Below are positions 13,361 through 22,053 of a DNA stretch of 60,186 nt, in pieces. The DNA is taken from contig NZ_JAQMHV010000016.1 in the NCBI RefSeq assembly GCF_028307215.1, forward strand, positions 1 through 60,186, given 5' to 3'. The position numbers and the translations under genes were made by a program. The notes under the pieces were generated by a model. That model worked only from the letters and a program-made list of their open reading frames with translations, was not told the origin of the DNA and searched no databases. Numbering within the stretch: the first letter of the stretch is position 1; each line of letters opens with the position of its first letter. Origin of the DNA: Falsirhodobacter sp. 20TX0035. Lineage in GTDB: Bacteria > Pseudomonadota > Alphaproteobacteria > Rhodobacterales > Rhodobacteraceae.

Positions 13361-14523
13361 CGCCCGCCCAGACCCGCGCGCATCAGCGCCCGCCGCACCG
13401 GTTGCACCGAATACAGCGTGTCCAGCATCGTCGCCCGCAGATCGCGCATCACGGGCCAGGAGAGCATGGAGGCGCGGTTCAACGCCTCGATTCCCAGGGC
13501 GCGGGTGCGGATGTCACCGTGGCGGCGGCGGTGATAGGCGTCGAGCATCGCCGCATCGCCCAGAGTGTCGGGCGTGGCCAGATCCAGAAGCGCCGCCAGA
13601 TCGGCCAGCGAGGTGTTCAACCCCTGCGCGCCGATGGGCGGCAGCACATGCGCCGCCTCGGCCATCAGGGCCAGCCGTTCGCCCGACATCCGCGCCGCGA
13701 TCTGGCCGATGATCGGGAAGATCCCTACGGGGGAGGCGAGGGTCAGCGGCCCCAGAACCCCCGCCGACCGCGCGCTGGCGGCCAGGGAGAACTCCTCGGC
13801 GGGGAGGGCGCGCAGACGCTCCGCCTCCGCCCCCGTTTCCATCCACACCACGGCCGAGGCGGGACGCCCGTCGCGATCGGGCAGCGGCACCAGCGTAAAC
13901 GGCCCGCCCGACCGGTGCACCTCGGTCGAGACGTTGTTGTGGGGGATGTCGTGCCGCACGGCGAAGGCCAGCGCCTTCTGGCCGAAGCGGGTGGTGCGGA
14001 CCGGGATGCCCGCCGCCTGCCGCATTGGGCTGTCGCGCCCGTCGGCCGCGATCACGAGCCGCGCCGTCACCGTCCGCCCGTCCGTCAGCCCCACCCGGGC
14101 CTGAGAGGTGCGGGTGGCCAGCGTCCGCGTGCCGACCCCCGGCAGATGCGTGACGTCGGGCAGTTCCGTCAGCCGTTCGGCCATCACCGTCCGCAAAAGG
14201 GCGTTGGGCAGGTTCCACCCGAAGGGCTGGTCCGAGATCTCGGAGGCGTCGAAGGCCTTCGCCAGACGCGGTTCGTTCAGGGGCCCGCCCGCGTCCACGA
14301 TCCGCATGACCTGCAAGGGCGCGGCCGAGGGGAACAGCCGGTCCCAGAGGCCCGCCGCCTTCAGCACGGGGATGGCGGGCTGCAGAAACGCCGTGGATCG
14401 CTGGTCGCCCGCCGCCCCCGCCATGGGATCGACGCAGATCACGCGATAGCCGGCGCTGCCGAAGGCCGCCGCCGCCGTCAGCCCGGCGATGCCGCCGCCC
14501 GAGATGAGGATGTCAGTGTCCAT
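13357..14523 (-). CDS. UbiH/VisC-type FAD-dependent monooxygenase
   Basis: 388 residues. Rossmann FAD motif GGGIAGLTAAAAFG at the N-terminus, the DG motif VIAADGRDSPMRQAAG in the middle, and the second FAD motif (GERLALMAEAAHVLPPIGAQGLNTSLAD, seen as separate blocks) near residue 285 place it with UbiH/UbiF/UbiM ring hydroxylases of ubiquinone synthesis. Which ring carbon it hydroxylates cannot be told. The canonical GDAAH is here AEAAH. Start at 14523 overlaps the upstream HAD gene by 11 bases. Confidence 0.88.
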   Translation of the reverse strand: MDTDILISGGGIAGLTAAAAFGSAGYRVICVDPMAGAAGDQRSTAFLQPAIPVLKAAGLWDRLFPSAAPLQVMRIVDAGGPLNEPRLAKAFDASEISDQPFGWNLPNALLRTVMAERLTELPDVTHLPGVGTRTLATRTSQARVGLTDGRTVTARLVIAADGRDSPMRQAAGIPVRTTRFGQKALAFAVRHDIPHNNVSTEVHRSGGPFTLVPLPDRDGRPASAVVWMETGAEAERLRALPAEEFSLAASARSAGVLGPLTLASPVGIFPIIGQIAARMSGERLALMAEAAHVLPPIGAQGLNTSLADLAALLDLATPDTLGDAAMLDAYHRRRHGDIRTRALGIEALNRASMLSWPVMRDLRATMLDTLYSVQPVRRALMRAGLGGR

Positions 14524-15175
14524 CGACGCGCTCCTGCAGACGCCCGAGGAATGCCGCCAGGTCGTCGGTGTGATGGTGGATGTGGGGCGCCGGGGCCGCC
14601 ATCTCAGCCACGTGCACGGTGCGCATGCCCAAGGCATGGGGCACCGCAAGGTTCCGCGGATCGTCCTCGAACATCGCACCCTCGGCAGGGTCGAGGTTGT
14701 CGAGCGCGAAGATCGCCTCGAACGCGTCCCGGCGGGGTTTGGGGCGGTAGCTCGCGTGCTCCACGCCATAGACGGCGTCGAAGAGGCCCGACAGGCCCCG
14801 CGCCTCCAGCACCCGTTCGGCATAAGGGGCGGTGCCGTTGGTGAAGATGATGCGCCGCCCCGGAAGCGCGCCGATCTGCCGGGCCAACAGCGCGTCCGGC
14901 GTCAGGTGCGATAGCGAGATGTCGTGCACGTGTTCCAGCCAAGCCACGGGATCGACCTCGTGTTCGTGCATGAGACCCGCCAGCGTGGTGCCATGCAGCT
15001 GCCAGTAGCTGGAGCGCAGCAGGTCCGCCTCCTCCCGGCCAAGGGCGAGGTTGCGCATCAGCCAGTCGGTCATCTTCACCTCGATCTGGTCGAACAGGCG
15101 GGCGGAGGGGTGATAAAGCGTGTTGTCGAGGTCGAAGACCCAGACGCGCACGTGCTGGAAGTCCTTGGAAATCAT
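14513..15175 (-). CDS. HAD-family pyrimidine 5'-nucleotidase
   Basis: 220 residues with HAD motif I FDLDNTLYHP, motif II FTNGT, and motif III/IV EDDPRNLAVP. The FDLDNTLY form and the length match the SDT1/YjjG-like pyrimidine 5'-nucleotidase group, which dephosphorylate (often damaged) pyrimidine nucleotides. ATG at 15175 was chosen over a TTG 36 bases upstream; neither has a clear ribosome site. It is followed in the same direction by the UbiH-like gene. Confidence 0.87.
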   Translation of the reverse strand: MISKDFQHVRVWVFDLDNTLYHPSARLFDQIEVKMTDWLMRNLALGREEADLLRSSYWQLHGTTLAGLMHEHEVDPVAWLEHVHDISLSHLTPDALLARQIGALPGRRIIFTNGTAPYAERVLEARGLSGLFDAVYGVEHASYRPKPRRDAFEAIFALDNLDPAEGAMFEDDPRNLAVPHALGMRTVHVAEMAAPAPHIHHHTDDLAAFLGRLQERVDGH

Positions 15176-15257
15176 GGAAGGGATGATAGCTTTCGGACAA
15201 GGGCGCGGCAATCTGTCACCCGATGGCCGGTTGCATCACTTTGCCGCAGGGGCATAG

Positions 15258-15920
15258 ATGCCGCGATCACAGAAAGGGACCGTGGTGCAGAAGGACGCAT
15301 ATTCGCTGATCATCGACGCGATCGAAACCGGGACCTACAAGCCCGGCGACCGTCTGGTGGAATCGGAACTGGCCGAACGGCTGGGCGTGTCCCGCACCCC
15401 CGTGCGCGAAGCGCTGCAGCGGTTGGAAACCCAGTCCATGCTGGTGCGCGACGGGCGCAGCCTCATCGTCGCCGCGCTGGACCATAACCAGCTGGCGGAA
15501 TTCTACGCCGTGCGGTCCGAACTGGAAGGGCTGGCCGCGCGTCTGGCCGCCCGCCACGCCCGGGACGAGGAGATCGTCGTCCTGCGCCGCATGGCCGAGG
15601 AGGACAAGGCGCTGATCGGCGGGGATCCGCAACTGCTCAGCCGCGCGAACCGGCGGTTCCACAAGCAGATCCACCTTGCGTCGCACAACCGGTTCCTGGT
15701 GCAGCAGCTGGGGCTTCTGTCGCGGTCGATGGCGCTGATGGCCGGAACCTCGCTTGCGGCCGAGGGGCGCGATGGATCGGCCATGGCCGAGCATGAGGCG
15801 ATCGTGGCCGCCATCGCCGCCCGTGACGGGGAAGCGGCGGACGAGGCGCTGCGCAAGCACATCTCCCGCGCGTTCGAGACGCGGCTTCTGGTGGACGCGG
15901 GCGAGCTGAAGCTGCGCTAG
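15258..15920 (+). CDS. GntR-family regulator, FCD subfamily
   Basis: 220 residues: GntR winged HTH (about 15-80, LVESELAERLGVSRTPVREALQ split over the recognition helix) followed by an all-helical FCD ligand domain (EFYAVRSELEG, RFHKQIHLASHN with metal-type His, and MAEHEAIVAAI). FCD regulators usually answer organic acids or sugar acids. It stands alone between a divergent HAD gene and a convergent glycosyltransferase, so the target is unclear; autoregulation is likely. Confidence 0.92.
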   Translation: MPRSQKGTVVQKDAYSLIIDAIETGTYKPGDRLVESELAERLGVSRTPVREALQRLETQSMLVRDGRSLIVAALDHNQLAEFYAVRSELEGLAARLAARHARDEEIVVLRRMAEEDKALIGGDPQLLSRANRRFHKQIHLASHNRFLVQQLGLLSRSMALMAGTSLAAEGRDGSAMAEHEAIVAAIAARDGEAADEALRKHISRAFETRLLVDAGELKLR

Positions 15921-15932
15921 CCGGCCCGATCC

Positions 15933-17774
15933 TCAGCCGAAATGCCCGTGGGTGGTCTTGTCCCAGTAGAAGGGCCGCCGCACCATTTCCCACAACGCCT
16001 TATAGACCGAGAAGGTCAGCATCGGGAAATAGAAGATCAGCGTCGGCACCCACAGGGGGTTCATCCGGTGATCCGTCCGGCGCAGGGCGAGGATGCCGAT
16101 GGTGATGTTCACGGCCTCGGTCAGCAGGAACAGGGCCACGAGGGCGATCACGCTCCACCCCGGCAGGCTGTCGGTCACGGGATGGGGCAGGCCCAGCGCC
16201 AGCAGCCAGTAAGACCACAGGACCGGCGCGAGGATCGCCTGCGACAGGGCGCCGAAGAACATGATCTGGAAGCCCGCGAAGCCCCGGGGGCCGATTTCGG
16301 CCCAAAGACGGCGGGGGTCGCGCATGTGCACGATCCACGTCATCATGTAGCCCTTCTGCCAGCGCGACCGCTGCTTGACCCAGGCGAGGGGCAGGCAGTT
16401 CGCCTCCTCCTGCGTGACGGTGGGGATCACCTCGGTCCGGTAGCCGTGGCGGGCGATGCGGATGCCCAGATCGGCGTCCTCCGTTACGTTGTGGGCGTCC
16501 CATGCGCCGATCTTCGCCAGAACGTCGCGCTGGACATACAGCGTGGTGCCGCCCAGCGGGATCGCCATGCCCATCCGCTGCAGGCCGGGCAGGATCACGC
16601 GGAACAGCGTGGCGTATTCCACCGTGAAGCAGCGCGCGATCCAGTTCGTGCGCGGGTTGTAATAGTCGAGGATGCCCTGAAGGCAGGCCAGATCGGGCCC
16701 CGCGCTGTGAAAGCGTTCGGCGATCCGGCGGATCTGGTCGGGGGCGGGGGCGTCCTCGGCGTCGAAGATGCCGACGATGCTGCCCCGGCAGAACCGCAGC
16801 GCGTGATTGAGGGCGCGCGGCTTCGTCTTCAGCTTGCCATGCGGGGTGACGATCACGCGCATCCAGTCAGGCAGGGCGGCGCGGGCCAGCGCCTCGCGCG
16901 TCAGGTGGTCCCGCTCCTCCACCGCCAGCAGGATCTCCAGCTTGTCGCGGGGATAATCGAGGCGGGACAGGCGCAGGATCAGGCGTTCGGCGATGTCCGC
17001 CTCGCGGTAGAGGGCCACGATGACGGACACGGTGGGCCAGTGGGCGACGGTGGCGACGGGCGGCCGCGGCACGTCGCGGAAGGCGGCGATGGCCGCGGCC
17101 AGCTTCAGCCCGACGCAGGCCAGAAGCGACAGGATGCCCCAGATGGACGCGACGGCCAGAACGGTCGCCGGCCACAGGATCGTCGCGCCCAGAAGCGCCA
17201 GCAGGCCCAGAATCACCGGTTGGCGGACGGCTGCGGTGTTCCAGGTGCGGCAGCTGTAGGTGTCGGTCAGCGCGGACTGCGCCTGGGCGGCCAACGTGGG
17301 GCCGCGCACCTCCAGAAGCGCCGTCTGGATCGCATCCTGATCGGCCAGCGCGCAGACGACCGGGCCGAAGCACTCCGCCAGATGTTCGCGATGCGCCTCA
17401 TAGATCTCGGGGAGGGGGGCGAGGATGACGGTCACGTTGCCGCTTTGCCGCCAGGGCAGCAGTCCGTGACGCAGGCACAGGTCCAGCCCCGCCTGATCGA
17501 TCAGGCGGGGGTCGGGCGCATGCGATCGCGGGTCGATCCACCGCATCCCGTAGTGGCGGACCAGGAGAGGGGGCAGACCTTCCGCCGGAACGATGCGCAG
17601 GCTCAGCGTGGCCAGCGGCAGGCTGCACCCCCGTTCCACCGAAAAGGCGACGGCCCGTTCCACGTCAGCCTTCGACACGCCCTCCGCCGCGCGCAAGAGC
17701 GCGGTGAAGGACGGCTGACCGCCGGAACGTGGCCGCTCCGTCGGGCGGGCGTGAAGTAGCGGGCTGACACTCAT
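15933..17774 (-). CDS. membrane glycosyltransferase family 2 with GspE-like N-terminal domain
   Basis: 613 residues. Residues ~1-165 are soluble and resemble the MshEN/GspE N-terminal domain (a helical cyclic-di-GMP-binding fold in some secretion ATPases), then two membrane spans (185-230). The processive GT2 domain has DAED (338-341), TEDAD (431-435) and QRSRW (468-472), the D,D,D,QxxRW set of cellulose/hyaluronan synthase-like enzymes. Several C-terminal spans follow. It should polymerise or transfer sugars across the inner membrane. No partner exopolysaccharide genes are adjacent; product unknown. Confidence 0.88.
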   Translation of the reverse strand: MSVSPLLHARPTERPRSGGQPSFTALLRAAEGVSKADVERAVAFSVERGCSLPLATLSLRIVPAEGLPPLLVRHYGMRWIDPRSHAPDPRLIDQAGLDLCLRHGLLPWRQSGNVTVILAPLPEIYEAHREHLAECFGPVVCALADQDAIQTALLEVRGPTLAAQAQSALTDTYSCRTWNTAAVRQPVILGLLALLGATILWPATVLAVASIWGILSLLACVGLKLAAAIAAFRDVPRPPVATVAHWPTVSVIVALYREADIAERLILRLSRLDYPRDKLEILLAVEERDHLTREALARAALPDWMRVIVTPHGKLKTKPRALNHALRFCRGSIVGIFDAEDAPAPDQIRRIAERFHSAGPDLACLQGILDYYNPRTNWIARCFTVEYATLFRVILPGLQRMGMAIPLGGTTLYVQRDVLAKIGAWDAHNVTEDADLGIRIARHGYRTEVIPTVTQEEANCLPLAWVKQRSRWQKGYMMTWIVHMRDPRRLWAEIGPRGFAGFQIMFFGALSQAILAPVLWSYWLLALGLPHPVTDSLPGWSVIALVALFLLTEAVNITIGILALRRTDHRMNPLWVPTLIFYFPMLTFSVYKALWEMVRRPFYWDKTTHGHFG

Positions 17775-17825
17775 GGCGATGCTTTCCCTTCGGGGGAAGC
17801 ATCGTCCAGGAAGGTTAACCGGTCG

Positions 17826-18977
17826 TTAAGCGCGACGCGCCTTCATCGCTTCGGCGAACCGTTCGAACAGGTGATAGCTGTCCTGCGGGCCGGGGCTCGC
17901 CTCCGGGTGATACTGTACGGAGAAGACAGGCTTGCCTTCCATCGAGATCCCGCAGTTCGATCCGTCGAACAGGCTGACATGCGTTTCCACCACGCCCGCG
18001 GGCAGGGTCTGGCTGTCCACGGTGAAGCCGTGGTTCATGGACGTGATCTCCACCTTGCCGGTGCCGACGTCCTTCACGGGGTGGTTCGCGCCATGATGGC
18101 CGTGGTTCATCTTCACGGTCTTGGCGCCCAGCGCCAGCGCCAGCATCTGGTGGCCAAGGCAGATGCCAAAAACGGGGACGTCCTTTTCCAGCACGCCCTG
18201 GATCATCGGCACGGCATATTCACCGGTGGCGGCCGGATCGCCCGGGCCGTTCGACAGGAACACGCCTTCGGGGTTCAGCGCCAGCACATCCTCGGCCGTG
18301 GCCGTGGCGGGCAGGACGGTGACGTCGCAACCGGCCGAGGCGAGGCAGCGCAGGATGTTGCGCTTTGCACCGTAGTCGATGGCCACCACCTTCAGGCCCG
18401 CGCCTTCGCGCGCCTTGAAGCCTTCGGGCCAAGCCCAGCGCATCTCGTCCCAGCGGTAGGACTGGGCGCAGGTCACGTCCTTGGCCAGATCGAGGCCGAC
18501 CAGACCGCGCCAGGCGCGCGCCTTCGCGACAAGGCCCGCCACGTCGAAGTTTCCGTCGGGATCATGGGCCAGCGCCACATGCGGCGCGCCCTGCTGCCGG
18601 ATCGCCCGGGTCAGGCGCCGCGTGTCCAGACCGCCGATGCCGATGCGGCCCTTGGAGGTCAGCCAAGCCTTCAGCTCCTGCGTCGCGCGCCAGTTGGAGG
18701 CGTCCGTGGGATCCCATTTCACCACCATGCCGGCGGCGACGGGATCGGCCGTCTCGTCATCCTCGGCCGTGGTGCCGACATTGCCGATATGGGGGAAGGT
18801 GAAGGTCACGATCTGCCCGGCATAGGACGGATCGGTCATGATCTCCTGATACCCGGTCATGGCGGTGTTGAAGACGAGTTCGGCCACCGTCTCGCCCACA
18901 GCGCCGAAGCCGCGACCGTAGAAGACCGTCCCGTCCGCCAGCGCCAGGCAGGCCGTGGGTTTGGATTGCGTCTCCAT
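17826..18977 (-). CDS. carA: carbamoyl-phosphate synthase small subunit
   Basis: Glutaminase subunit feeding ammonia to CarB for arginine and pyrimidine synthesis. 383 residues with the class I amidotransferase nucleophile in GICLGHQML and the His/Glu pair in VQYHPEASPGP. ATG at 18977 is chosen because GAGGAG lies just upstream; an in-frame extension upstream lacks conservation. carB is not in the window, as is common in alphaproteobacteria where carA and carB are apart. Confidence 0.96.
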   Translation of the reverse strand: METQSKPTACLALADGTVFYGRGFGAVGETVAELVFNTAMTGYQEIMTDPSYAGQIVTFTFPHIGNVGTTAEDDETADPVAAGMVVKWDPTDASNWRATQELKAWLTSKGRIGIGGLDTRRLTRAIRQQGAPHVALAHDPDGNFDVAGLVAKARAWRGLVGLDLAKDVTCAQSYRWDEMRWAWPEGFKAREGAGLKVVAIDYGAKRNILRCLASAGCDVTVLPATATAEDVLALNPEGVFLSNGPGDPAATGEYAVPMIQGVLEKDVPVFGICLGHQMLALALGAKTVKMNHGHHGANHPVKDVGTGKVEITSMNHGFTVDSQTLPAGVVETHVSLFDGSNCGISMEGKPVFSVQYHPEASPGPQDSYHLFERFAEAMKARRA

Positions 18978-19109
18978 CGCGCGACTCCTCATTTCTGGAT
19001 AAACGGTCGTTACGTATGGCGGGCGCGGAGCGGGGTCAAGCGGAACATGCGGGTTTCCACCCGCGTTGGCGCGCGGTAACCTGTGCCCCTGAACACCAGA
19101 GGTATCGTC

Positions 19110-19565
19110 ATGACCATCCGCGAAAAGCTGCAAGCCGCCCTGAAGGACGCCATGCGCGCCAAGGAGGCCGACCGGCTGTCCACGCTGCGTCTGATCAACG
19201 CCGCCATAAAGGACCGCGACATCGCCGCCCGCGCCGAAGGAACGGACGCCGTGCCGGACGCCGAGATTCTGGCCGTGCTGGGGCGCATGGTGAAGCAGCG
19301 CCAGGAAAGCGCCCGCGTCTATGACGAGGGCGACCGCCCCGAACTCGCCGCCAAGGAGCGGGCCGAGATCCGCGTGGTGGAGGAGTTCCTGCCCCGCCGC
19401 CTGTCGGACACCGAGGTGGCCACGGCGGTGGACGAGGCCATTGCCGCGACCGGCGCCAGCAGCCTGCGCGACATGGGCCGCGTGATGGCGGAGTTGAAGG
19501 CGAAATACACGGGCCAGATGGATTTCGGCGCGGTGGGCGCCCTGCTGAAGGCGCGTCTGGGCTGA
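19110..19565 (+). CDS. GatB/YqeY domain protein
   Basis: 151 residues, a full-length YqeY protein: helical tail domain related to the tRNA-binding part of GatB. Motifs include LRLINAAIKDRDI, EEFLPRRLSD and DMGRVMAELKAKYTGQMDF. Its function is thought to be tRNA-related (transamidosome relatives) but is not settled. Start at 19110 matches the MTIREKL opening of relatives. It is divergent from carA. Confidence 0.93.
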   Translation: MTIREKLQAALKDAMRAKEADRLSTLRLINAAIKDRDIAARAEGTDAVPDAEILAVLGRMVKQRQESARVYDEGDRPELAAKERAEIRVVEEFLPRRLSDTEVATAVDEAIAATGASSLRDMGRVMAELKAKYTGQMDFGAVGALLKARLG

Positions 19566-19642
19566 AATCCCGAAGGTTCGGAACCAACCGGGCCCGGCCG
19601 GGTTGCCCCAACTGTGACCGACGCATCGCAGGAAGGGGCGCC

Positions 19643-19828
19643 ATGGCGAGGGTCAGGGGAGAGTATGTCGCGGAACATGCGGGTGTCGCCTTGGCCGCCC
19701 GCCGCGGGCTGATGACCCTTCGCGCCCTCAGCAGCCGGTCCCGCGCGATGTACGACACCCTGACGTTGGCGGAACTGGAAGAAATGGCGCCGCCGGATGT
19801 CGTGGAACTGCAGCGGGCCGTGCGCTAG
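19643..19828 (+). CDS. 61-residue hypothetical protein
   Basis: ATG at 19643 follows GGAAGGGG with good spacing. The product is basic and helical in its first half, then carries TLTLAELEEMAPPDVVELQ. No hydrophobic segment and no recognised domain. Its TAG stop is shared as CTAG (19825-19828) with the convergent oxidase-like gene. Codon use looks like neighbouring genes. It may be real but conservation has not been tested. Confidence 0.5.
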   Translation: MARVRGEYVAEHAGVALAARRGLMTLRALSSRSRAMYDTLTLAELEEMAPPDVVELQRAVR

Positions 19829-21081
19829 GCGCGCAGGGCGTCCGGCTCTGCCTCGGCCTCCCAAGCGGCCGGGGTGGTCGCGCCGAAGCGGATCGCCCAA
19901 GTCGTGACGATCAGGAAGCCTGCGAAGGACGCAAAGGACAGGGCCGCGCCCGCCACCTCCACCATGCCCGACCAGCCGAAGATGGGGGCAAGGAAGGACA
20001 GGTTCGCGCCCGCGAACATGAGGGCTGCGTGCAGCATAGCCCAGCCTTCCGGCACCCGGCGCGCCGTCATCTGCGGCAGCCACAGATAGAAGCCGCCAAA
20101 GGCCGCGAACACCGCACCGACGCCGGCCGCATAATGGAACCGTGCCACCCCGTCCTGTCCGGCCGTCAGCGCCGCCGCGCCCAGCGTCAGCGCCATGAAG
20201 CCGACCGCCCACAGAAGGGGGGAGCCGACATGCCGCACGCCGCGCGCCAGCGTCAGGACCCACGCGGCGAGGATGACCAGCGACGGCAGCAGGACGGCCG
20301 TGGCCGCCGCTCCGAAGAAGGCACCCTCTTCCGTCGGGTGATACAGATCCTGCATCCACAGCGTCACGCCTAGCCCGGCCAGAACGCCCATGGCCAACAG
20401 GATCGCAGGCTTCATCGCCAGCGGCCGCCGGGCGAAGCGTTCCACGATGTCCGTCACGATGCCCAGAGAGGGGAGGATCAGCACGAAGACCAGCGGATGG
20501 GCCAGCGCCGCAGCCGCCTGACGCAGATCCTCCGGATCGAAGGGCGGCCGCAGGGCCAGAAGCAGCGCGGCGGCGGCGATGGTGGGCACGGCCAGAAGCA
20601 TCAGCATCGCCGTCATGGCCAGCGACCAGGCGAAGACGGGCACCTCGGGCAGGGGCATGCCTTGGCGCTGCGTCAGGAATGTGGTGAGGGTGTTGATCGC
20701 GATCAGCAGGGACGAAAGGCCCGCAAGCGACAGCGCCAGCAAGCCGAGTGTAACCGATCCCCCCAGCATTGCCCCCGCCGCCAGCAGCAGCGACACCGCA
20801 TGCGCCACCCAGGAGGCCAACCCAACGCGCGGGAAGGCTAGTTGTTCGGCGCCCACCTGCACGGGCAGGCGCCACAGGCCAAGGCCGCCGCACAGGGCGG
20901 GCATCAGCGTGAACGCCATCATCATCAGCCCGTGGGTCGTGGACAGCATCGCCCAGGTGGGGCTGTCCACCCCGCCCATGCGCAACCGTCCCGTCACCGC
21001 CAGCGACAAAAGGGCGCCGAGGGTGGAGCTGACCAGAAACAGGGCCCCGATCCGGCGTGATGCGAAGGTCAGTCTGGCCAC
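19825..21081 (-). CDS. heme-copper oxidase subunit I homologue lacking active-site ligands
   Basis: 418 residues, about 12 membrane spans, co-linear with CtaD. Compared with the intact subunit I at 24121: the low-spin heme ligands persist (H50 in STTHGLMMM, H316 in RFHY). The CuB-side HPEVY is HPLVF (H195 kept, Glu and the cross-link Tyr lost), the CuB pair HH is MQ (243-244), and the high-spin heme ligand His is R314. It should therefore bind at most one b- or a-type heme and cannot reduce oxygen. It has no partner subunits adjacent; lipB lies upstream in the same direction. Confidence 0.8.
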   Translation of the reverse strand: MARLTFASRRIGALFLVSSTLGALLSLAVTGRLRMGGVDSPTWAMLSTTHGLMMMAFTLMPALCGGLGLWRLPVQVGAEQLAFPRVGLASWVAHAVSLLLAAGAMLGGSVTLGLLALSLAGLSSLLIAINTLTTFLTQRQGMPLPEVPVFAWSLAMTAMLMLLAVPTIAAAALLLALRPPFDPEDLRQAAAALAHPLVFVLILPSLGIVTDIVERFARRPLAMKPAILLAMGVLAGLGVTLWMQDLYHPTEEGAFFGAAATAVLLPSLVILAAWVLTLARGVRHVGSPLLWAVGFMALTLGAAALTAGQDGVARFHYAAGVGAVFAAFGGFYLWLPQMTARRVPEGWAMLHAALMFAGANLSFLAPIFGWSGMVEVAGAALSFASFAGFLIVTTWAIRFGATTPAAWEAEAEPDALRA

Positions 21082-21118
21082 AAGGCTCTCCGTGTTCGTG
21101 GGCGGGCTGCCAAGGGGA

Positions 21119-21790
21119 TTATACGCCCGTGGCGGGCAGGTTCAACATGGGGAAGTGGCGGGGGAAGGTGGCCATCAGCGCCGCGTCCACGTCGTCCATG
21201 GTCACGGGCAGCCCCAGATCGACCAGGCTCGTCACCCCATGGTCGCGGATGCCGCAGGGCACAATGCCGTCGAAATGCGACAGGTCGGGTTCGACGTTCA
21301 GGCTGATGCCGTGGAAGCTGACCCAGCGGCGCAGCTTCACGCCGATGGCCGCGATCTTGTCTTCCCGCGGGGCGCCGTCTGGGCCGGGGGCCTTATCGGG
21401 GCGGACCACCCAGACCCCGACGCGGCCCGCGCGGCGTTCGCCCTTCACGCCGAATTCGGACAGCGTGTCGATCACCCAGTTTTCCAGATTGCACACAAAG
21501 CGGCGCACGTCACGGCCGCGCGCGCCCACGTCCAGCATCACATAGGCCACGCGCTGGCCGGGGCCGTGATAGGTGTATTGCCCGCCGCGCCCGGCCACGA
21601 ACACCGGGAACCGGTCGGGCGCCACAAGGTCGGCCGCGTCGGCCGAGGTGCCGGCGGTGTAAAGCGGCGGATGCTCCAGAAGCCAGACGGCCTCCTCCGC
21701 CTCTCCGCGTGCGATGCGGGCGACCCGATCCTCCATCGCGGAAAGGGTCTGGATGTAGTCGGCCTGGCCGGGAAGGTGGGTCCACTCCAT
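21119..21790 (-). CDS. lipB: octanoyl-[acyl-carrier-protein]:protein octanoyltransferase
   Basis: Moves octanoyl from ACP to lipoyl domains of 2-oxoacid dehydrogenases and GcvH, first step of lipoate synthesis. 223 residues. [12 protein letters not shown] forms the substrate pocket, and the catalytic Lys (IGVKLRRW) and Cys (VPCGI) are visible. Start at 21790 is preceded by GAGGG on the minus strand. Confidence 0.96.
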   Translation of the reverse strand: MEWTHLPGQADYIQTLSAMEDRVARIARGEAEEAVWLLEHPPLYTAGTSADAADLVAPDRFPVFVAGRGGQYTYHGPGQRVAYVMLDVGARGRDVRRFVCNLENWVIDTLSEFGVKGERRAGRVGVWVVRPDKAPGPDGAPREDKIAAIGVKLRRWVSFHGISLNVEPDLSHFDGIVPCGIRDHGVTSLVDLGLPVTMDDVDAALMATFPRHFPMLNLPATGV

Positions 21791-21800
21791 GGAAGTCCCT

Positions 21801-21822
21801 CATGTCTGACGGGGCAGACATG
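21801..21822. promoter_or_regulatory. 8-bp inverted repeat in the lipB leader
   Basis: CATGTCTG-ACGGGG-CAGACATG is a perfect 8-6-8 inverted repeat ending 10 bases upstream of the lipB start, next to its ribosome site. It could be a protein operator or an mRNA hairpin that controls lipB translation. Confidence 0.4.
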
Positions 21823-21870
21823 GGGGAAAGCGGGGCCCGTTACAATCGTGAAATCGGCGCAAGAATCCGC

Positions 21871-21899
21871 TTTCCAAGCGTCGCGCGCTCGGCTACAAG
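21871..21899 (+). promoter_or_regulatory. possible promoter of tRNA-Leu
   Basis: TTTCCA, 17 bases, TACAAG, with the -10 about 22 bases before the mature tRNA 5' end. The -35 is poor; the assignment rests on spacing and position. Confidence 0.3.
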
Positions 21900-21921
21900 C
21901 CCGTCACCAAGTCAAGACTGT

Positions 21922-22008
21922 GCGGTCATGGCGGAATTGGTAGACGCGCAGCGTTGAGGTCGCTGTGGGGTAACTCCCGTGGAGGTTCGAGTCCTCTTGA
22001 CCGCACCA
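21922..22008 (+). tRNA. tRNA-Leu (anticodon GAG)
   Basis: 87 bases including an encoded CCA. The acceptor GCGGTCA pairs with TGACCGC, the anticodon stem CAGCG pairs with CGCTG around the loop TTGAGGT (anticodon GAG, reading CUC/CUU), there is a long class II variable arm, and the T arm is GAGGTTCGAGTCCTC. It is followed directly by a strong terminator. Confidence 0.96.
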
Positions 22009-22012
22009 TTTG

Positions 22013-22053
22013 AAAACGCGGCCACCGGACACGGTGCGCCGCGTTTTGGTTTT
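22013..22053. terminator. bidirectional terminator after tRNA-Leu
   Basis: AAAACGCGGC (22013-22022) pairs with GCCGCGTTTT (22038-22047), and inside it CACCG pairs with CGGTG around GACA. GGTTTTC follows on the plus strand and an A/T flank on the other, serving the tRNA and the convergent serine hydrolase. Confidence 0.8.

Noticed and set aside
19825-21081. Pseudogene of cytochrome oxidase subunit I
   Set aside because: The frame is unbroken over 418 codons with normal codon use and complete helix pattern, and ligand losses are concentrated at the active site rather than random.
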